From a virus, in the IMG/VR virus record IMGVR_UViG_3300008267_013251, positions 69,594-133,593 of that record: a stretch of 64,000 nucleotides of DNA; one strand, given 5' to 3'. The notes beneath the pieces were generated by a model. The model saw only the letters and a program-made list of their open reading frames with translations, was not told the origin of the DNA and searched no databases. This document shows, piece after piece, positions 33,034-43,661 of the stretch. Numbering within the stretch: position 1 is the first letter of the stretch; each line of letters opens with the position of its first letter. The position numbers and the translations under genes are program-made.

Positions 33034-33495
33034 ATGAAATCTTTTTATGAATTTTACACAAAGCTCACGGAAGGCAGAACATCTGGGAAAACTGGTCTAT
33101 ATCCTTTAGGATATGGAGGCATAGGCAATTATCCTCCAGAATACCTTATTCCACAAAGCGCAGACGCAATTTACTATGTTTCGGCTGACGAAAGATTGCA
33201 GAAATGCTGGGAAAAAGAACCTTTCAAAATAGATCATCTTAAACCGCATCCTCTTTGGACAAAGCCACATGGTAAAAAACTATATGTTGCAGCAACTGCC
33301 AAATTACCTCCGGGAACAGTCATTCCTCCTAAACCGTTACCCCCGGTGAAGGCAGAAAAGCCATTTAAGATAACGAAAAACAATAAACAAAAATGCATGG
33401 TTTCAGAACCAAAATGCTTGCCGGGAAATCTATCAGACAAAAAGGCAGAAAAGTTTGGCGACCCCTGTCCAAAAACATTCAAAATGCCAGATTAA
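33034..33495 (+). CDS. Structural-type protein with capsid-targeting-like leader
   Basis: 153 aa beginning MKSFYEFYTKLTEGRTSGKTG, similar to the T4 leader MKTYQEFIAE with LTE then Gly as a possible cleavage point. The rest is Gly, Pro and Lys-rich without clear domain (YPLGYGGIGNYPPEYLIPQ, PPGTVIPPKPLPPVKAEK, and a CMVSEPKCLPGN stretch). ATG 33034 lies 4 bp after CATAAATA; a longer frame upstream (32932) begins antisense to the 32747 gene. Virion role inferred. Confidence 0.65.
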   Translation: MKSFYEFYTKLTEGRTSGKTGLYPLGYGGIGNYPPEYLIPQSADAIYYVSADERLQKCWEKEPFKIDHLKPHPLWTKPHGKKLYVAATAKLPPGTVIPPKPLPPVKAEKPFKITKNNKQKCMVSEPKCLPGNLSDKKAEKFGDPCPKTFKMPD

Positions 33496-33833
33496 TCAAA
33501 AGAAATCGTTTCTTTTTCAATTGGCTTATCACTTGGCTGATTGATGGACTTTATTTGTGTAATATTCTTCTTCAAAGAATCATTTTCTGCTACTAATTCA
33601 ACGATTTGTTTTTTAACAGCTTTATCTTCAGGTGGATTTTTTAGGACAATCCCCATGCCAGTCATTATGCCAATAAAAAACAAGCCAACATATTTGAAGA
33701 AGGCAACTACAATCTTAACTACAGACATCAGTCTGGCTCTTGCTCTGGATGCCGGTGTGTCTGCCTGCAAATCTTCAGACATTTTACTCCAATTGTGTTT
33801 AATGTTAGCCAAACAATTTTGGCATTTGCACAC
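33492..33833 (-). CDS. Membrane-anchored small protein with Cys pairs
   Basis: 113 aa from GTG 33833 (GGAGG 4 bp before). N-terminal CKCQNC, a charged stretch, then a membrane helix near residues 37-63 (VVKIVVAFFKYVGLFFIGIM) and a Lys/Glu-rich helical tail. Topology suggests a single-pass protein. Function unknown. Confidence 0.55.
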   Translation of the reverse strand: MCKCQNCLANIKHNWSKMSEDLQADTPASRARARLMSVVKIVVAFFKYVGLFFIGIMTGMGIVLKNPPEDKAVKKQIVELVAENDSLKKNITQIKSINQPSDKPIEKETISFD

Positions 33834-33847
33834 AATGCCTCCTAAAC

Positions 33848-34189
33848 CTATATAGGAACAGCGTCATTTTTATCCACAATATTTATTTTCATTTTTTGAC
33901 CCAAAAAATGACCTATATAATAATCTTTATCTTTATATTTTGCTTTATCACCACGATATCCATGGCAAAACCCTAAAATCCATTTTGCGGATACACCCAA
34001 AGATTGCTGAAGATCATAAATTTTATTTCCAGTAAATTTATGGCTTCTGATTAATGCAATTTCCAAAAGATGACAAGATGGATTATATTGGTCTGCTAAT
34101 TTATAGCATCCATCCTCAAATACAAGCTTAAAATCGTCGCTAAAATCAATAAACAAACGATTAGCTAAATCTACTAGGCTTCGTAGCAT
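33848..34189 (-). CDS. Hypothetical protein
   Basis: 113 aa from ATG 34189, which has GGGGCACGA before it; a longer frame starts earlier. Helical, with HLLEIALIRSHKFTG and LQQSLGVSAKWILGFCHGYRG. Its start lies before the end of the upstream peptidase gene only if the longer frame is used. Not recognised. Confidence 0.6.
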   Translation of the reverse strand: MLRSLVDLANRLFIDFSDDFKLVFEDGCYKLADQYNPSCHLLEIALIRSHKFTGNKIYDLQQSLGVSAKWILGFCHGYRGDKAKYKDKDYYIGHFLGQKMKINIVDKNDAVPI

Positions 34190-34209
34190 TCGTGCCCCAA
34201 AAACGAAAA

Positions 34210-34956
34210 TCAGAAGTGTTTGCAAATACCTGTCAAAACATCACAGTATATTTTTGTACGCTTGTCAAGAGGCAAACGACTAGGCAACTCCAAAGTAATA
34301 TTGGGAATTTTTCTTTTTTCAAAGAAAAATTCCATCGATTTATGATGCTTAGGTTTATTAACATTTGGATTGCTGACTATGCCGTTTTTTACTGGGTCTC
34401 CATGGATTGACCCATCTTCGATTGGCTCCAGATGTTTCTTCAATATAGAAACAGTCTTTTTCAACAAACCATCTGAAAATCCTTTGCTCGGATACAAATA
34501 AAATCCATCAACCGATTCATCTTCATGTAATGAAAGTAAAGCATTTGGGGAGAATTTCAAAATCATTTTTTTAGTTTTAGCAACAATTTTACGATCATTC
34601 GAGTCCCATTGCCTGTTCAAATCTTTATTAGCAGAATCTCTCCGAATGTGTCGCTCAATACCATGTGGGTTCAAAACTGGTATAGATAATAAATTTATAT
34701 TTTTATAATTGTTTTTATCAAGCAAAAATTTGAGTATACCGTGTGGCCCTCCCGGCTCATCTCCATGTAAACCTGAAAGTATTGCAAGTTTAGGGAAAGA
34801 ATCTCCCGCTTCATGGGTACATCTGAAAATATCATTATTTTTTGAGTCTTTGCAAAAAACTTTAAACTCACAGTTATTATCTACACAAGCTTTTTCAAAC
34901 CCAAGCTTCAAGAGTTTGTATTTGTTTTTTTCTGAAAAGAATTCTAATAGGTTCAT
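34210..34956 (-). CDS. M14-type zinc carboxypeptidase/aspartoacylase-like hydrolase
   Basis: 248 aa. LSGLHGDEPGG near residue 60 gives the H-x-x-E zinc pair, SLHEDES near 145 the third ligand His, and TLELPS near 220 the catalytic Glu, with NPHG and DLNRQW (a Asn-Arg substrate clamp, near 110). This fits succinylglutamate desuccinylase/AstE-like and M14 carboxypeptidases. It begins MNLLEFFSEKN, similar to capsid leaders, and has a TATAAATA box 4 bp before the ATG. It could process wall peptides or virion proteins. No signal peptide. Confidence 0.75.
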   Translation of the reverse strand: MNLLEFFSEKNKYKLLKLGFEKACVDNNCEFKVFCKDSKNNDIFRCTHEAGDSFPKLAILSGLHGDEPGGPHGILKFLLDKNNYKNINLLSIPVLNPHGIERHIRRDSANKDLNRQWDSNDRKIVAKTKKMILKFSPNALLSLHEDESVDGFYLYPSKGFSDGLLKKTVSILKKHLEPIEDGSIHGDPVKNGIVSNPNVNKPKHHKSMEFFFEKRKIPNITLELPSRLPLDKRTKIYCDVLTGICKHF

Positions 34957-34960
34957 AAAT

Positions 34961-34968
34961 TATTTATA
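34961..34968 (-). promoter_or_regulatory. T4-late-like promoter box TATAAATA
   Basis: Exact TATAAATA on the minus strand with ATTT before ATG 34956. Confidence 0.5.
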
Positions 34969-34970
34969 AG

Positions 34971-35558
34971 TCAGTTGTAGAAATAATGATGAAACCAATT
35001 ACAAAAGTAATCACAATAATCTCTTTGGAAATATTTTGACCAAGAATTATGCATATCAGGAAAATTTTCTTTCATATATGCAATAAATTCTTTTTTATTC
35101 CTATGTCTGTACTCGAATGACTGCGCTTCATTTAAACTTTCAAGAAAAGAACTAGGCATTTTTGTGAAATGCACAGAAAACCACGAATCGTTGATAATCA
35201 CAAAACTCTTCCAAATCAAATAATCTGCTTCGTCAACTGTTTCCGCTATATTGTATGATTCAGCATTTTTTATATTATTTTTTAAATCATAAATCGTATC
35301 AAAAAACTTTTCCCAATCTACCTCATGATTTCTAGATGATATATCATTATTACTACTTCCGGGCTTCATTTCTACATTAGTAAATTTAAAATTATAAGTG
35401 CTCAAACTATTTCGTACATTTTCCATACTAAAGAATATAAAGTTTATAGAACTTACTTTTTTTTCGGTTTTTTGATAAGCAATAAAACCTTTTCCATGGG
35501 GAACCGGGAAATCATGGAAGCCTTTTGCTTTAGAAAGAAAATTTTGGAATGCCAACAT
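34971..35558 (-). CDS. Hypothetical protein
   Basis: 195 aa, AAGGGAA before the ATG. Mixed fold, rich in Phe, Asn, Tyr and Ser; ends FCNWFHHYFYN. No family recognised. Confidence 0.6.
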   Translation of the reverse strand: MLAFQNFLSKAKGFHDFPVPHGKGFIAYQKTEKKVSSINFIFFSMENVRNSLSTYNFKFTNVEMKPGSSNNDISSRNHEVDWEKFFDTIYDLKNNIKNAESYNIAETVDEADYLIWKSFVIINDSWFSVHFTKMPSSFLESLNEAQSFEYRHRNKKEFIAYMKENFPDMHNSWSKYFQRDYCDYFCNWFHHYFYN

Positions 35559-35794
35559 TAAAATAAATTCCCTTGAGTCAATTGACTCTCAATCAATACT
35601 GTTGCTTCCCATTTACCAGTTTCATAGTTATAAGTAATTGGATATTCAAAATCAAACTCTTCCATATTATCAAAAGCATTACCAAGATTTTTGGTAAAAT
35701 CTATTGTTTTAAAAATTATTAAATCATTTATATGAGGATATCTTTTTTTAAAACCCTCATATGTATTCAATTTATTTGAGTCAATAATTGTCAT
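35558..35794 (-). CDS. Hypothetical protein
   Basis: 78 aa, overlaps the next gene by 1 bp and the previous by 4 bp, forming a tight run. Contains IIFKTIDFTKNLGNAFDNM. Not recognised. Confidence 0.6.
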   Translation of the reverse strand: MTIIDSNKLNTYEGFKKRYPHINDLIIFKTIDFTKNLGNAFDNMEEFDFEYPITYNYETGKWEATVLIESQLTQGNLF

Positions 35795-36129
35795 GAATCT
35801 ATATTGCCTCTAGGACGATATCCTAAAAATTCACCTAGTCTCGAAGAGTAAATTTGTTGCTGAGCAACTAAGTTGAATATTTTTTGGGAATTGTTGTTTT
35901 CAAGTTCAACCATTTTTTCAAGAGTGTTTTCAGTCCAAGTTTGCATGTTCTGATGTTGTTCACTATTATTATCAAATGTTTTTGTGAGGTAATTCATCAC
36001 AAGCTTCATAGCCTCTGCATGATCTTGAGCATAGGCACGGGTTCTGTAAAAAATAAATATACAAAACATAAGATTAAAGCACAACAACACAGTTAAAACA
36101 ATAAAAAAAATAAGATTAATATTTTCCAT
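35791..36129 (-). CDS. Single-pass membrane protein, possible spanin-like
   Basis: 112 aa with an N-terminal membrane helix (IFFIVLTVLLCFNLMFCIFIF, residues 7-27) followed by a helical, Glu/Gln-rich cytoplasm- or periplasm-facing tail. The N-in helix plus coiled tail looks like an inner spanin or other membrane anchor. ATG is 4 bp after a weak ATAAAATA box. Uncertain. Confidence 0.5.
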   Translation of the reverse strand: MENINLIFFIVLTVLLCFNLMFCIFIFYRTRAYAQDHAEAMKLVMNYLTKTFDNNSEQHQNMQTWTENTLEKMVELENNNSQKIFNLVAQQQIYSSRLGEFLGYRPRGNIDS

Positions 36130-36158
36130 AATCTATTTTATGTTGCACGGAATATTAA

Positions 36159-37070
36159 TCAAGTAGCTGGTGCTGATGTGATATTCAATATTCCATTTTG
36201 TTTCCAACCAACAGAGTTAAACAACTCAATTCTATCATCTATGAAGACATTAGGTAAATTTGTTGTTCTGTTTGCTAAACAAGTAGCAGTTTGAATATTC
36301 ACAAGCAAGCTAAATTCAACCGAATTAGCAACATATGAAGGGCAGAATATATTTTGTGGCATCCAAACTTGTACATTTGTATTAAGAGCAGCATCTGTGC
36401 CAAGATATCTCTTAATAAGTATATTCAATGTCCATATAAACTCTTGATTAAAGTTATCTAAATCATTATTACAATTTATATTAACTATTATTGTCCATTT
36501 TTCTGTTGTGCTGCCATCTGCGTTTCTTCCTTGAAGGTGCGTAGTATGAATGAAATTACCTGATGCTTGATCGTAATAACATGTCAAATTAGGATTGAAC
36601 GCAATATTGCTGCGTTGACAAAAACTCGTCAATGCAGAACTTGTATTGAGGTTTGTTTGCAAAGTGAACTTCAAAGGCAAGTTCTTGCAGCCACATTGAG
36701 CAATAGATGATGTAGTACTGAGTGGGTTCAATGCCTGACCGCTGGTGGGAGTGAAGTATGGAACAAAATAGAATATATCACCTATAAATGTACTCGATTG
36801 TTCTTGCTCTCCCAAATATGCTGGCAAATAGGCAGAACCAGATATAAGCATCCCACCAGAACCTGTATAGTATGTTGTTTTTGCTACATCGACTGTTGTA
36901 ACAGTAGCAACACCACTAACAATTGGGCCTCCAAGTATGTTATATAAAGTATATGGAGCATATGGGCTTGCAGATAATAGAGAATATGTACCTATATCAA
37001 TATCGCCAACGCTTCCTGTATAAGATGTTATATCTGTGCTGTAAGATAAAAGATATGTTATTGAAGACAA
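36159..37070 (-). CDS. Probable tail/virion protein
   Basis: 303 aa from TTG 37070 (13-bp overlap with the end of the giant adhesin gene). Ser, Thr, Tyr and Gly-rich, with repeated TSYTGS-, TYYTGSG-type strands and a few Cys. Composition and position next to the giant gene suggest a tail fibre part or chaperone. No named family. Confidence 0.55.
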   Translation of the reverse strand: MSSITYLLSYSTDITSYTGSVGDIDIGTYSLLSASPYAPYTLYNILGGPIVSGVATVTTVDVAKTTYYTGSGGMLISGSAYLPAYLGEQEQSSTFIGDIFYFVPYFTPTSGQALNPLSTTSSIAQCGCKNLPLKFTLQTNLNTSSALTSFCQRSNIAFNPNLTCYYDQASGNFIHTTHLQGRNADGSTTEKWTIIVNINCNNDLDNFNQEFIWTLNILIKRYLGTDAALNTNVQVWMPQNIFCPSYVANSVEFSLLVNIQTATCLANRTTNLPNVFIDDRIELFNSVGWKQNGILNITSAPAT

Positions 37071-40000
37071 GCCGATTGTTGAGCCTCCAGTAAAATAGCC
37101 TTTATAACCTCAGTACCGTAATTTAATTTTTCAGTTGATGCAATAAAACCACTTGCACCTTGGCCTGCTGTCATATAGCCAACAAAGAAATTACCATGAC
37201 AAGAAGCTGAAAAAGCCCTTGGTATTTTCAAATCTGCTGATGTAACACCACCAACAGTTTCTACACTATATGTAATTTTATCTGTTGTAACATATACTGA
37301 AAACAACCCTGTATATCCTGCCGAAAAATATCCTCTCGCATCGTTGCCGTCTAGACTGCATATGCCATAACGAGCAGGGCTAGACAAATTAGCGCCAGCA
37401 AGAGATGCTATCCCATCTGTTGTGTAATTTATTCTTTCAAAAGATGAGAATATTGTTGATCCAGCGATGTCCAAACCGCCAGCTATATACCCAAAAGAAC
37501 TTCCTTGAGATACTGCTCCCGGTCCAAATCTACTTGTCAACATATTACTAGAATTTGCAGAAAAAGTTCCAGTTGAATATAGTATTTTGTCTGCTCTGTT
37601 TGATGATATTGATACACCACCAATACCACCTAACATATATCCTTTAGTTTGGTTGCCCGTGCAGCCTACACCACCATATCTAGCTTGTGACAAAGAATTA
37701 GATGTATATGCGTCCATCACATTTGTTGCGTATATTATTTTATAAATACTGGATACTTGTGTTGTGTTATAGTTTGATCCAGTCGATCCCCCTGCAAAGT
37801 AACCTGCCGTTGCACCACTACCCGGATTTATTTTCGGATAATGCAAATAATCTCCATATATGCTGCCAAGATAATTTGCAGAACCGAAAACGATCAAGGA
37901 GCCGGAACCTACATATTCAGAATTTTCAAGTATAGCAGTACCAACTAAAGATATATTTTCAACTATGTCATACGCAAGGCAGTAGTCGGCACATTCACTA
38001 TCAAAACAAAACGGAGTCTCTTCCAACTGAGGACAAGATTCATTTAAAATTCCTTGCTCTATCAAATACTGTTCATCATTTTTATAGACTGGTTTTGTGA
38101 ACTTTTGGAACTTCTTAATTGGCCAATTCCAGTTTTGTTTTTTCAATTGTTCGCAAGCCTCACGGGGACTTCTCGCAATCAAGGTTACAATAGACCTTTT
38201 CCTACATTCGGGAGATTCTTCATTGAATGGACCATTACAGTTAGTTAAGTCTAAGCACTCTCCTTCGATTCTATAACCATAATAAATTTCTTGTGCAATA
38301 CTGTAAAATATAGGCAGGGAAACATTTATAACTGCTAATACTTTATAAGTTATCGGCAAAGAAAGTGTAAAGCTATAATTATTATAAGTGCCACCTAAAG
38401 TCACTCCACCTGAAGATGTATATGCATATGAATTACATGAAAAAGTTGCAGAGCCATATATTATTATTGTTCCCTGTGTGTCTATATTTGTATTAATTAT
38501 GAATTGAGCATTTCCAGAAATTAATATGTTGCCTTGTGATAAGTATATTGGTTGCGGAACTGTGATCTGAGAAACCGCAGCCAAAGCATATCTTGCTTGA
38601 GACAAAACAACAGGCGATAAAGATGAAATTACATCTGTGGAAAATATAATTTTATCAATTACATCCGAAATAGTAGAAGAACTCCTTCCTCCACCTATAA
38701 AACCTTTTGCGTTAGAGTATCCACCTTTGGTTAAATTAACCCCAGCCAACGCATATCTTCCAGAACTAAGCACATTTGTCAGAGCAGATGTTGTGTCAAC
38801 AGCAAAAGCTATGGTATCAACGGAATCATAATTTTCTCCAATCCCACCTAAAAAGTAACCCTTATCGAATCTGTTTCCTATACCAGTTAAATATCTCTTG
38901 CCATCTGTCAAGCTTGCTGATTCAGTATTTCTACTTATTTCAGTAGTATAGTAGAATATTTCTGTCAACCTTGTGCCGAAGCCTGCTTCAATGCTGCCTC
39001 CACCAACATATCCCTTGTAACTATTTCCATCTATCGTACCCATGGCATTTCTTGCTGTCTCCAAGTTCGCACTTGTCAACGCAAGTTTTGTTTCTGTGGC
39101 AAACAATACTTTGATAGTATTTTCTGTTTCACTACCTGTGAAACCGCCAACGAAGTAACCTTTAGATATACCTTGTGATATTCCACCTAGTGTGTCAGTA
39201 ACAGTATCTAAATCCAAACTTGTCACTAAATCAACTACATCTGTAGAATATGTGAGCCTTTCTGTAGAAAGAATGTAAGCACCAGTATTGCCACCAGAAA
39301 AGTAACCAACCGTTATGTTTTCTGATAAACCCGCTTGTTTTTCTCTGGCAACATTAAATGCTGCTGTCGTACTTACCAAAGCCTCAGTCGTATAATCTAT
39401 TTTATCAAAAGTTGACACTACGGTTCCGGCGACCGAACTTCCTCCAGCAAAGTACCCATAATCTCCATCTCCAATTAGAGGTGGAAAATCAAATTCAACA
39501 AAAACCCTGCTCACAGCTGAGAGGCCTGCCCTTGGCTGATCAAGAGCTTGATCTGATAGTAGCGATAAGGCATTAGTAGCAAAATCAAGTCTATATGTAG
39601 TGTCAACTATCGTGTTTTCTTGATTTCCTCCTGAAAAATAACCTCTACTGTAATAATCCGATGCGCCAGCAGAACTTGATACTCTTTGCTGTAAATTTAC
39701 AGTAGTCAAAAGACTTGTTACTTGTGTATTATAATTTACCTCATAAATCCTATTAGACAAAATTGCAGCGCCTGTGTCTCCACCAGCAAGATATCCTTTA
39801 TTGTTGTTTCCATCTATGCTTATCATAGCGGATGTGGCAATTTCAATCTTTGCCGTGGTAACAGCATTTAGCGTATCGTTCGAGTAATTCAAAAACTCTG
39901 CTGTTTGCAGCATGGTCCCGCTACTGTAACCACCTATAAAATATCCGTCCAACCAAGCGTGAGATACTGATCCCATGTATCTTTTTTGTTCGGATAATAC

Positions 40001-43000
40001 AGGAGATGTAAGAGAATTAGTTGTGTCAATTGAATAGTCTATCTTATCAAAAGTATCTACCTGAGCAGAGGAATAGCCTCCAGCGTAATAGCCGTATGCG
40101 CTGTTGCCATGCAAAGATGCCATTCCCGATCTTATAGTAGATAAATCTGCTGTAGTGACAGCAGCAATAGTATCATCTGCATATGCGATGCGATCTGTTG
40201 TATTTACAGATGCTCCTGTGTAGCCTCCTGAAATATATCCTTTAGAATAGGAGTTTGTAGTGCCCGCTGAGTAAACCCTTGCCTGCGACAGGGTGGCCAC
40301 AACAGCCGACATAGTTTCTGTGTAGTAGAGCATCCTGTCTACTTTGTTACTAGCTGATGTCTGTATTCCACCTGCGAAATAAGCAGAAGCTCCAAATGTG
40401 TTTATAGGACTAGGAACTGGACTAGGTTCAGGTGCTGGCGCTGGGCTCGGAGATGGTGATGGGCTCGGAGACGGTGATGGGCTCGGAGATGGTGATGGGC
40501 TCGGAGATGGTGATGGGCTCGGAGATGGCGATGGGCTCGGAGACGGTGTTGGGCTCGGAGACGGTGTAGGTGTGGGTGTCGGTGTCGGGACGGGCACAGG
40601 AGTCGGAGGAGTACCATATAAAGCTAAAAATCCGTTCTGAAAAGTACTAATTTCAGTCCATTGAGTAGTAATGTCTGCAACAGTATTGACAGGGGAAGTA
40701 TATTGTAACTGATTGTCTGTTCCCAAAGCACCGTAATATCCACTTCCCCAAACCCAAAGAGAGCCATCAGACTTTATAGCGCAAGCATTTGAAGAATTGA
40801 CTCCATATTTTACTTGCACCCATGTATTACCTCCGATGTATGTTTGAACTGGCGATGATTTACTTGAAGTAGTACCATCACCCAAAACACCGCTTGCCCC
40901 AGCCCCCCAACAAAATAATTGTCCATTATTTCTAATAGCTGCCGTATTTGAAAAACCACAAGACACATAGACCCATTGCTCACCTGCGACCAACAAGTCT
41001 GGAATAATTCTGTCTGCTGTGTCGTTTAATCCAAGCTGACCTTGGTCATTTCTTCCCCAAACATATAATTCATTCGAAGGATAAGCAATCGCAGCAGCAT
41101 GATAGTAGCCACACGAAACTTGGCTCCATTGTGAATTTGTTGCTTCTTGCACAGGAGAACTCTGACTTACTCCATGACCACTAGGCAGAAGGATACCATT
41201 GCCTAATTGCCCCCAGTAATTATCTCCCCAGAGCCAAAGACTTTTGTCACTAGCTTTTATTGCAGCTGTAAAATTTGCTCCAGCTGAAACAAATTTCCAA
41301 TCATATGAAGTATCTAAAAGACTCGGACTTAATACATTTGTTGTATATCCATTTCCACATTGTCCGAAATAATTGTAGCCCCATGTCCACAAAGACTGAT
41401 CGTTCCCTATTCCAGTAGTATGAAATCCACCACAAGATATCATACTCCAATTAGAAGCGCCAGTAGTTACATTGACAGGACTATTAACAAAAGGACCGAA
41501 ATTACCACCTAACTGACGAGAACCATTTGCTCCCCACATCCACAACTTATCGTAGGAATCTATTGCTCCAGCATGTAAGTTGCCAGAAGATATACCTTTC
41601 CATGATGATCCCGCTGCTATATTTTGAACAGGGGAACTTCTACTAACTATTGTTCCATCACCTAAAGTTCCATTTTGATTGTAACCAGAACCCCAAATAT
41701 TACTTCCTTCTGTCGGGGTCGGAGTAGGAGTCGGAGATGGAGAAGGTGTTGGCAAGGGCAAAATGCCCAAGCCTGCTGAACCATAGGCATTTCCAGAAAC
41801 TTTAAACCATTGATTGCCACCAGCAATAGTCTCGACAGGAGAGTCATAAGAAACATTATTATTTGTTCCAAGCTGCCCAAAATTATTTTGACCCCAATTC
41901 CAGAGACTATTATCAGTCTTCAAGGCTCCAGTCCAATTGCTGCCAGCATCAACAGCAGTCCAGTTATATCCTCCCGCTTGGGTCTGTACCGGAGAACTAA
42001 AAGCTAATGTAGAGCCAGTATAATTAACCCCACACGCTCCATAAATGTTACTTCCCCAACACCATAGTTGTCCTGTTCGGGTAATTGCAGCTAAGTGTGC
42101 ATCTCCAGCAGCAATAGTACTCCAAGGCCCAGTCAAAATAGCCACATTTATTGGTGAACTTTTACTAACAACAGAATCATCTCCAAGTTGACCTATGTAG
42201 TTGTATCCCCAAGTGTAAAGAGTGCCGTCTGTCTTAAGAGCAGCACTAAACCTATCTCCAGCTGCAACATATTGCCAATCTGTATCTATGCCAATTTGAA
42301 CAGGGCTGCTTCTATTCGTGGTTGTCGAATCACCAAGGGCTCCAAATTCATTGATTCCCCATGCCCATAATTTACCAAAGACATCAACAGCCAAAGTGTG
42401 ATTTTTGCCAACTGAAACATCAGCAATATCAACTTTTGTTGAAGAAAGTAAATTTACTGGATTTGTATTATTTCTACCGCATTCACCAAATGTATTGTTA
42501 CCAGCCATGTAAAGAATGGCTGTGTTTGAAATAGCAGCAAAATTCGTATCCCCAGCTGATATTTTATTGAATTTCAAGCCACCAAGCTGAATTGGAATAG
42601 AAGAGTTTGTAGGACCAAGTGCGCTATAACCATAAACTGGATATCCCCACCCATACAGGTATCTGTTGGAATCAAGAGCAATTTTGTATGAGTTTCCTAC
42701 ATCTACATCAACCCAATCTTGTATGAGTCCTCCAACCTGTACTGGTGAGCTTCTTGCAATTACGCCCGAAGCTGCGCTAGTATTATCTCCAAGCTCTCCA
42801 TTTAAATTTGTTCCCCAAGTATAAATCTGATATGTTGGTGTTGGTTCTGGTGGTGCGGGAGTTGATTCTGGCTCAGGGGCTGGTGTTGGTGTTGGTACTG
42901 GAACAGGTGCGGGCACAGGTGAGGGAGATGGACTAGGTGATGGAGAAGGGCATGTGTAAATTGTTCCAATTACACCAACTCCAATTCGATATCCCGGTGG

Positions 43001-43558
43001 CACCTCTCGCAACATACTGCTGTATGTTACCCGTAATTTTCGTGTTTCCTCATTGAAAAAAATCGGAGGGTCACCAAATTTCTCACGATTGCGTCTTAAT
43101 GTTTCTCCCCTTTCAGGTTCAGGCACTCTTTGACATAAAAGTTGCCCTAAAAGCCAACCTTCGCAAACCTTGGTTCCTTCTTCTGTCCATATTGGATACC
43201 CACCTGACTGAGTTGGCTCCAACCTACTTACTCTCAATAAGGAAGTAGTTCCCCCTCGACACGATGGATAAGGCTCTAATCCCTCAAGATTGCATTCTCT
43301 TGGACCAATCTCGTATAACTGAATACATCCACAACAATTATTGTCAAAAGTTATGTCAAAACCTACACTCGTTGCATCATCACCTAATGGAAATATTTCC
43401 CATAGTTCACGGGTACCGCTGGGCACAATGTTAAGACTGGAACACGCCGGTTCATTAATAAGAGTTTCTGGATTAGGGCTATAATTTGGATTCAGTTGTG
43501 CCCGAAAAGTACGGACTTCATTAAAGAATTCTCCAAAATAAAAACCATTGCAAGCCAT
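37058..43558 (-). CDS. 2166-aa giant RCC1/kelch-like adhesin, probable tail fibre or receptor-binding protein
   Basis: Domains: residues 1-200 Cys-rich unique N-terminus; 201-243 Pro/Thr/Ser linker; RCC1 propeller 245-600; short Pro/Thr linker near 600-618; second RCC1 propeller 620-980; long (SP)n/(TP)n linker 983-1049; many kelch-like repeats of about 50 residues (GY-[FI]-[AS]GG, then D-x-I-x-[YF]-T-x-D, then ARxxLAAVSxx) from about 1060 to 1660; a Cys-rich middle near 1756-1869; more kelch-like repeats to the end. GGAG precedes the ATG. Propeller repeats joined by Pro-rich hinges are typical of adhesins and phage fibres. Binding partner unknown; the GC-rich linkers differ from the AT-rich surroundings. 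Confidence 0.8.
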   Translation of the reverse strand: MACNGFYFGEFFNEVRTFRAQLNPNYSPNPETLINEPACSSLNIVPSGTRELWEIFPLGDDATSVGFDITFDNNCCGCIQLYEIGPRECNLEGLEPYPSCRGGTTSLLRVSRLEPTQSGGYPIWTEEGTKVCEGWLLGQLLCQRVPEPERGETLRRNREKFGDPPIFFNEETRKLRVTYSSMLREVPPGYRIGVGVIGTIYTCPSPSPSPSPSPVPAPVPVPTPTPAPEPESTPAPPEPTPTYQIYTWGTNLNGELGDNTSAASGVIARSSPVQVGGLIQDWVDVDVGNSYKIALDSNRYLYGWGYPVYGYSALGPTNSSIPIQLGGLKFNKISAGDTNFAAISNTAILYMAGNNTFGECGRNNTNPVNLLSSTKVDIADVSVGKNHTLAVDVFGKLWAWGINEFGALGDSTTTNRSSPVQIGIDTDWQYVAAGDRFSAALKTDGTLYTWGYNYIGQLGDDSVVSKSSPINVAILTGPWSTIAAGDAHLAAITRTGQLWCWGSNIYGACGVNYTGSTLAFSSPVQTQAGGYNWTAVDAGSNWTGALKTDNSLWNWGQNNFGQLGTNNNVSYDSPVETIAGGNQWFKVSGNAYGSAGLGILPLPTPSPSPTPTPTPTEGSNIWGSGYNQNGTLGDGTIVSRSSPVQNIAAGSSWKGISSGNLHAGAIDSYDKLWMWGANGSRQLGGNFGPFVNSPVNVTTGASNWSMISCGGFHTTGIGNDQSLWTWGYNYFGQCGNGYTTNVLSPSLLDTSYDWKFVSAGANFTAAIKASDKSLWLWGDNYWGQLGNGILLPSGHGVSQSSPVQEATNSQWSQVSCGYYHAAAIAYPSNELYVWGRNDQGQLGLNDTADRIIPDLLVAGEQWVYVSCGFSNTAAIRNNGQLFCWGAGASGVLGDGTTSSKSSPVQTYIGGNTWVQVKYGVNSSNACAIKSDGSLWVWGSGYYGALGTDNQLQYTSPVNTVADITTQWTEISTFQNGFLALYGTPPTPVPVPTPTPTPTPSPSPTPSPSPSPSPSPSPSPSPSPSPSPSPSPSPSPSPSPAPAPEPSPVPSPINTFGASAYFAGGIQTSASNKVDRMLYYTETMSAVVATLSQARVYSAGTTNSYSKGYISGGYTGASVNTTDRIAYADDTIAAVTTADLSTIRSGMASLHGNSAYGYYAGGYSSAQVDTFDKIDYSIDTTNSLTSPVLSEQKRYMGSVSHAWLDGYFIGGYSSGTMLQTAEFLNYSNDTLNAVTTAKIEIATSAMISIDGNNNKGYLAGGDTGAAILSNRIYEVNYNTQVTSLLTTVNLQQRVSSSAGASDYYSRGYFSGGNQENTIVDTTYRLDFATNALSLLSDQALDQPRAGLSAVSRVFVEFDFPPLIGDGDYGYFAGGSSVAGTVVSTFDKIDYTTEALVSTTAAFNVAREKQAGLSENITVGYFSGGNTGAYILSTERLTYSTDVVDLVTSLDLDTVTDTLGGISQGISKGYFVGGFTGSETENTIKVLFATETKLALTSANLETARNAMGTIDGNSYKGYVGGGSIEAGFGTRLTEIFYYTTEISRNTESASLTDGKRYLTGIGNRFDKGYFLGGIGENYDSVDTIAFAVDTTSALTNVLSSGRYALAGVNLTKGGYSNAKGFIGGGRSSSTISDVIDKIIFSTDVISSLSPVVLSQARYALAAVSQITVPQPIYLSQGNILISGNAQFIINTNIDTQGTIIIYGSATFSCNSYAYTSSGGVTLGGTYNNYSFTLSLPITYKVLAVINVSLPIFYSIAQEIYYGYRIEGECLDLTNCNGPFNEESPECRKRSIVTLIARSPREACEQLKKQNWNWPIKKFQKFTKPVYKNDEQYLIEQGILNESCPQLEETPFCFDSECADYCLAYDIVENISLVGTAILENSEYVGSGSLIVFGSANYLGSIYGDYLHYPKINPGSGATAGYFAGGSTGSNYNTTQVSSIYKIIYATNVMDAYTSNSLSQARYGGVGCTGNQTKGYMLGGIGGVSISSNRADKILYSTGTFSANSSNMLTSRFGPGAVSQGSSFGYIAGGLDIAGSTIFSSFERINYTTDGIASLAGANLSSPARYGICSLDGNDARGYFSAGYTGLFSVYVTTDKITYSVETVGGVTSADLKIPRAFSASCHGNFFVGYMTAGQGASGFIASTEKLNYGTEVIKAILLEAQQSACLQ
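40443..40568. repeat. 18-bp minisatellite encoding the (Ser-Pro)n linker
   Basis: Seven tandem copies of an 18-bp unit (consensus GGGCTCGGAGATGGTGAT on the + strand) with a few substitutions. On the coding strand this reads as repeated Ser-Pro pairs. The unit is in frame, so copy-number change would lengthen or shorten the linker without frameshift. Confidence 0.9.
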
Positions 43559-43661
43559 TTTTTCTCCAATAAACCTCTTATACTATTAACTTTTCATAAA
43601 TCAAAAACTCACATAATTTTTGAAATTATTTCCCAATCCAATTTTTTACCAACGCCAAATC

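Noticed and set aside
40443-40568. CRISPR-like repeat array
   Set aside because: Units are 18 bp and direct tandem with no spacers; they code for Ser-Pro.
40398-40640. Gly/Asp-rich 80-aa reading frame on the + strand (repeats of GDGDGLG)
   Set aside because: Antisense of the Ser-Pro linker in the giant adhesin; no ribosome site.
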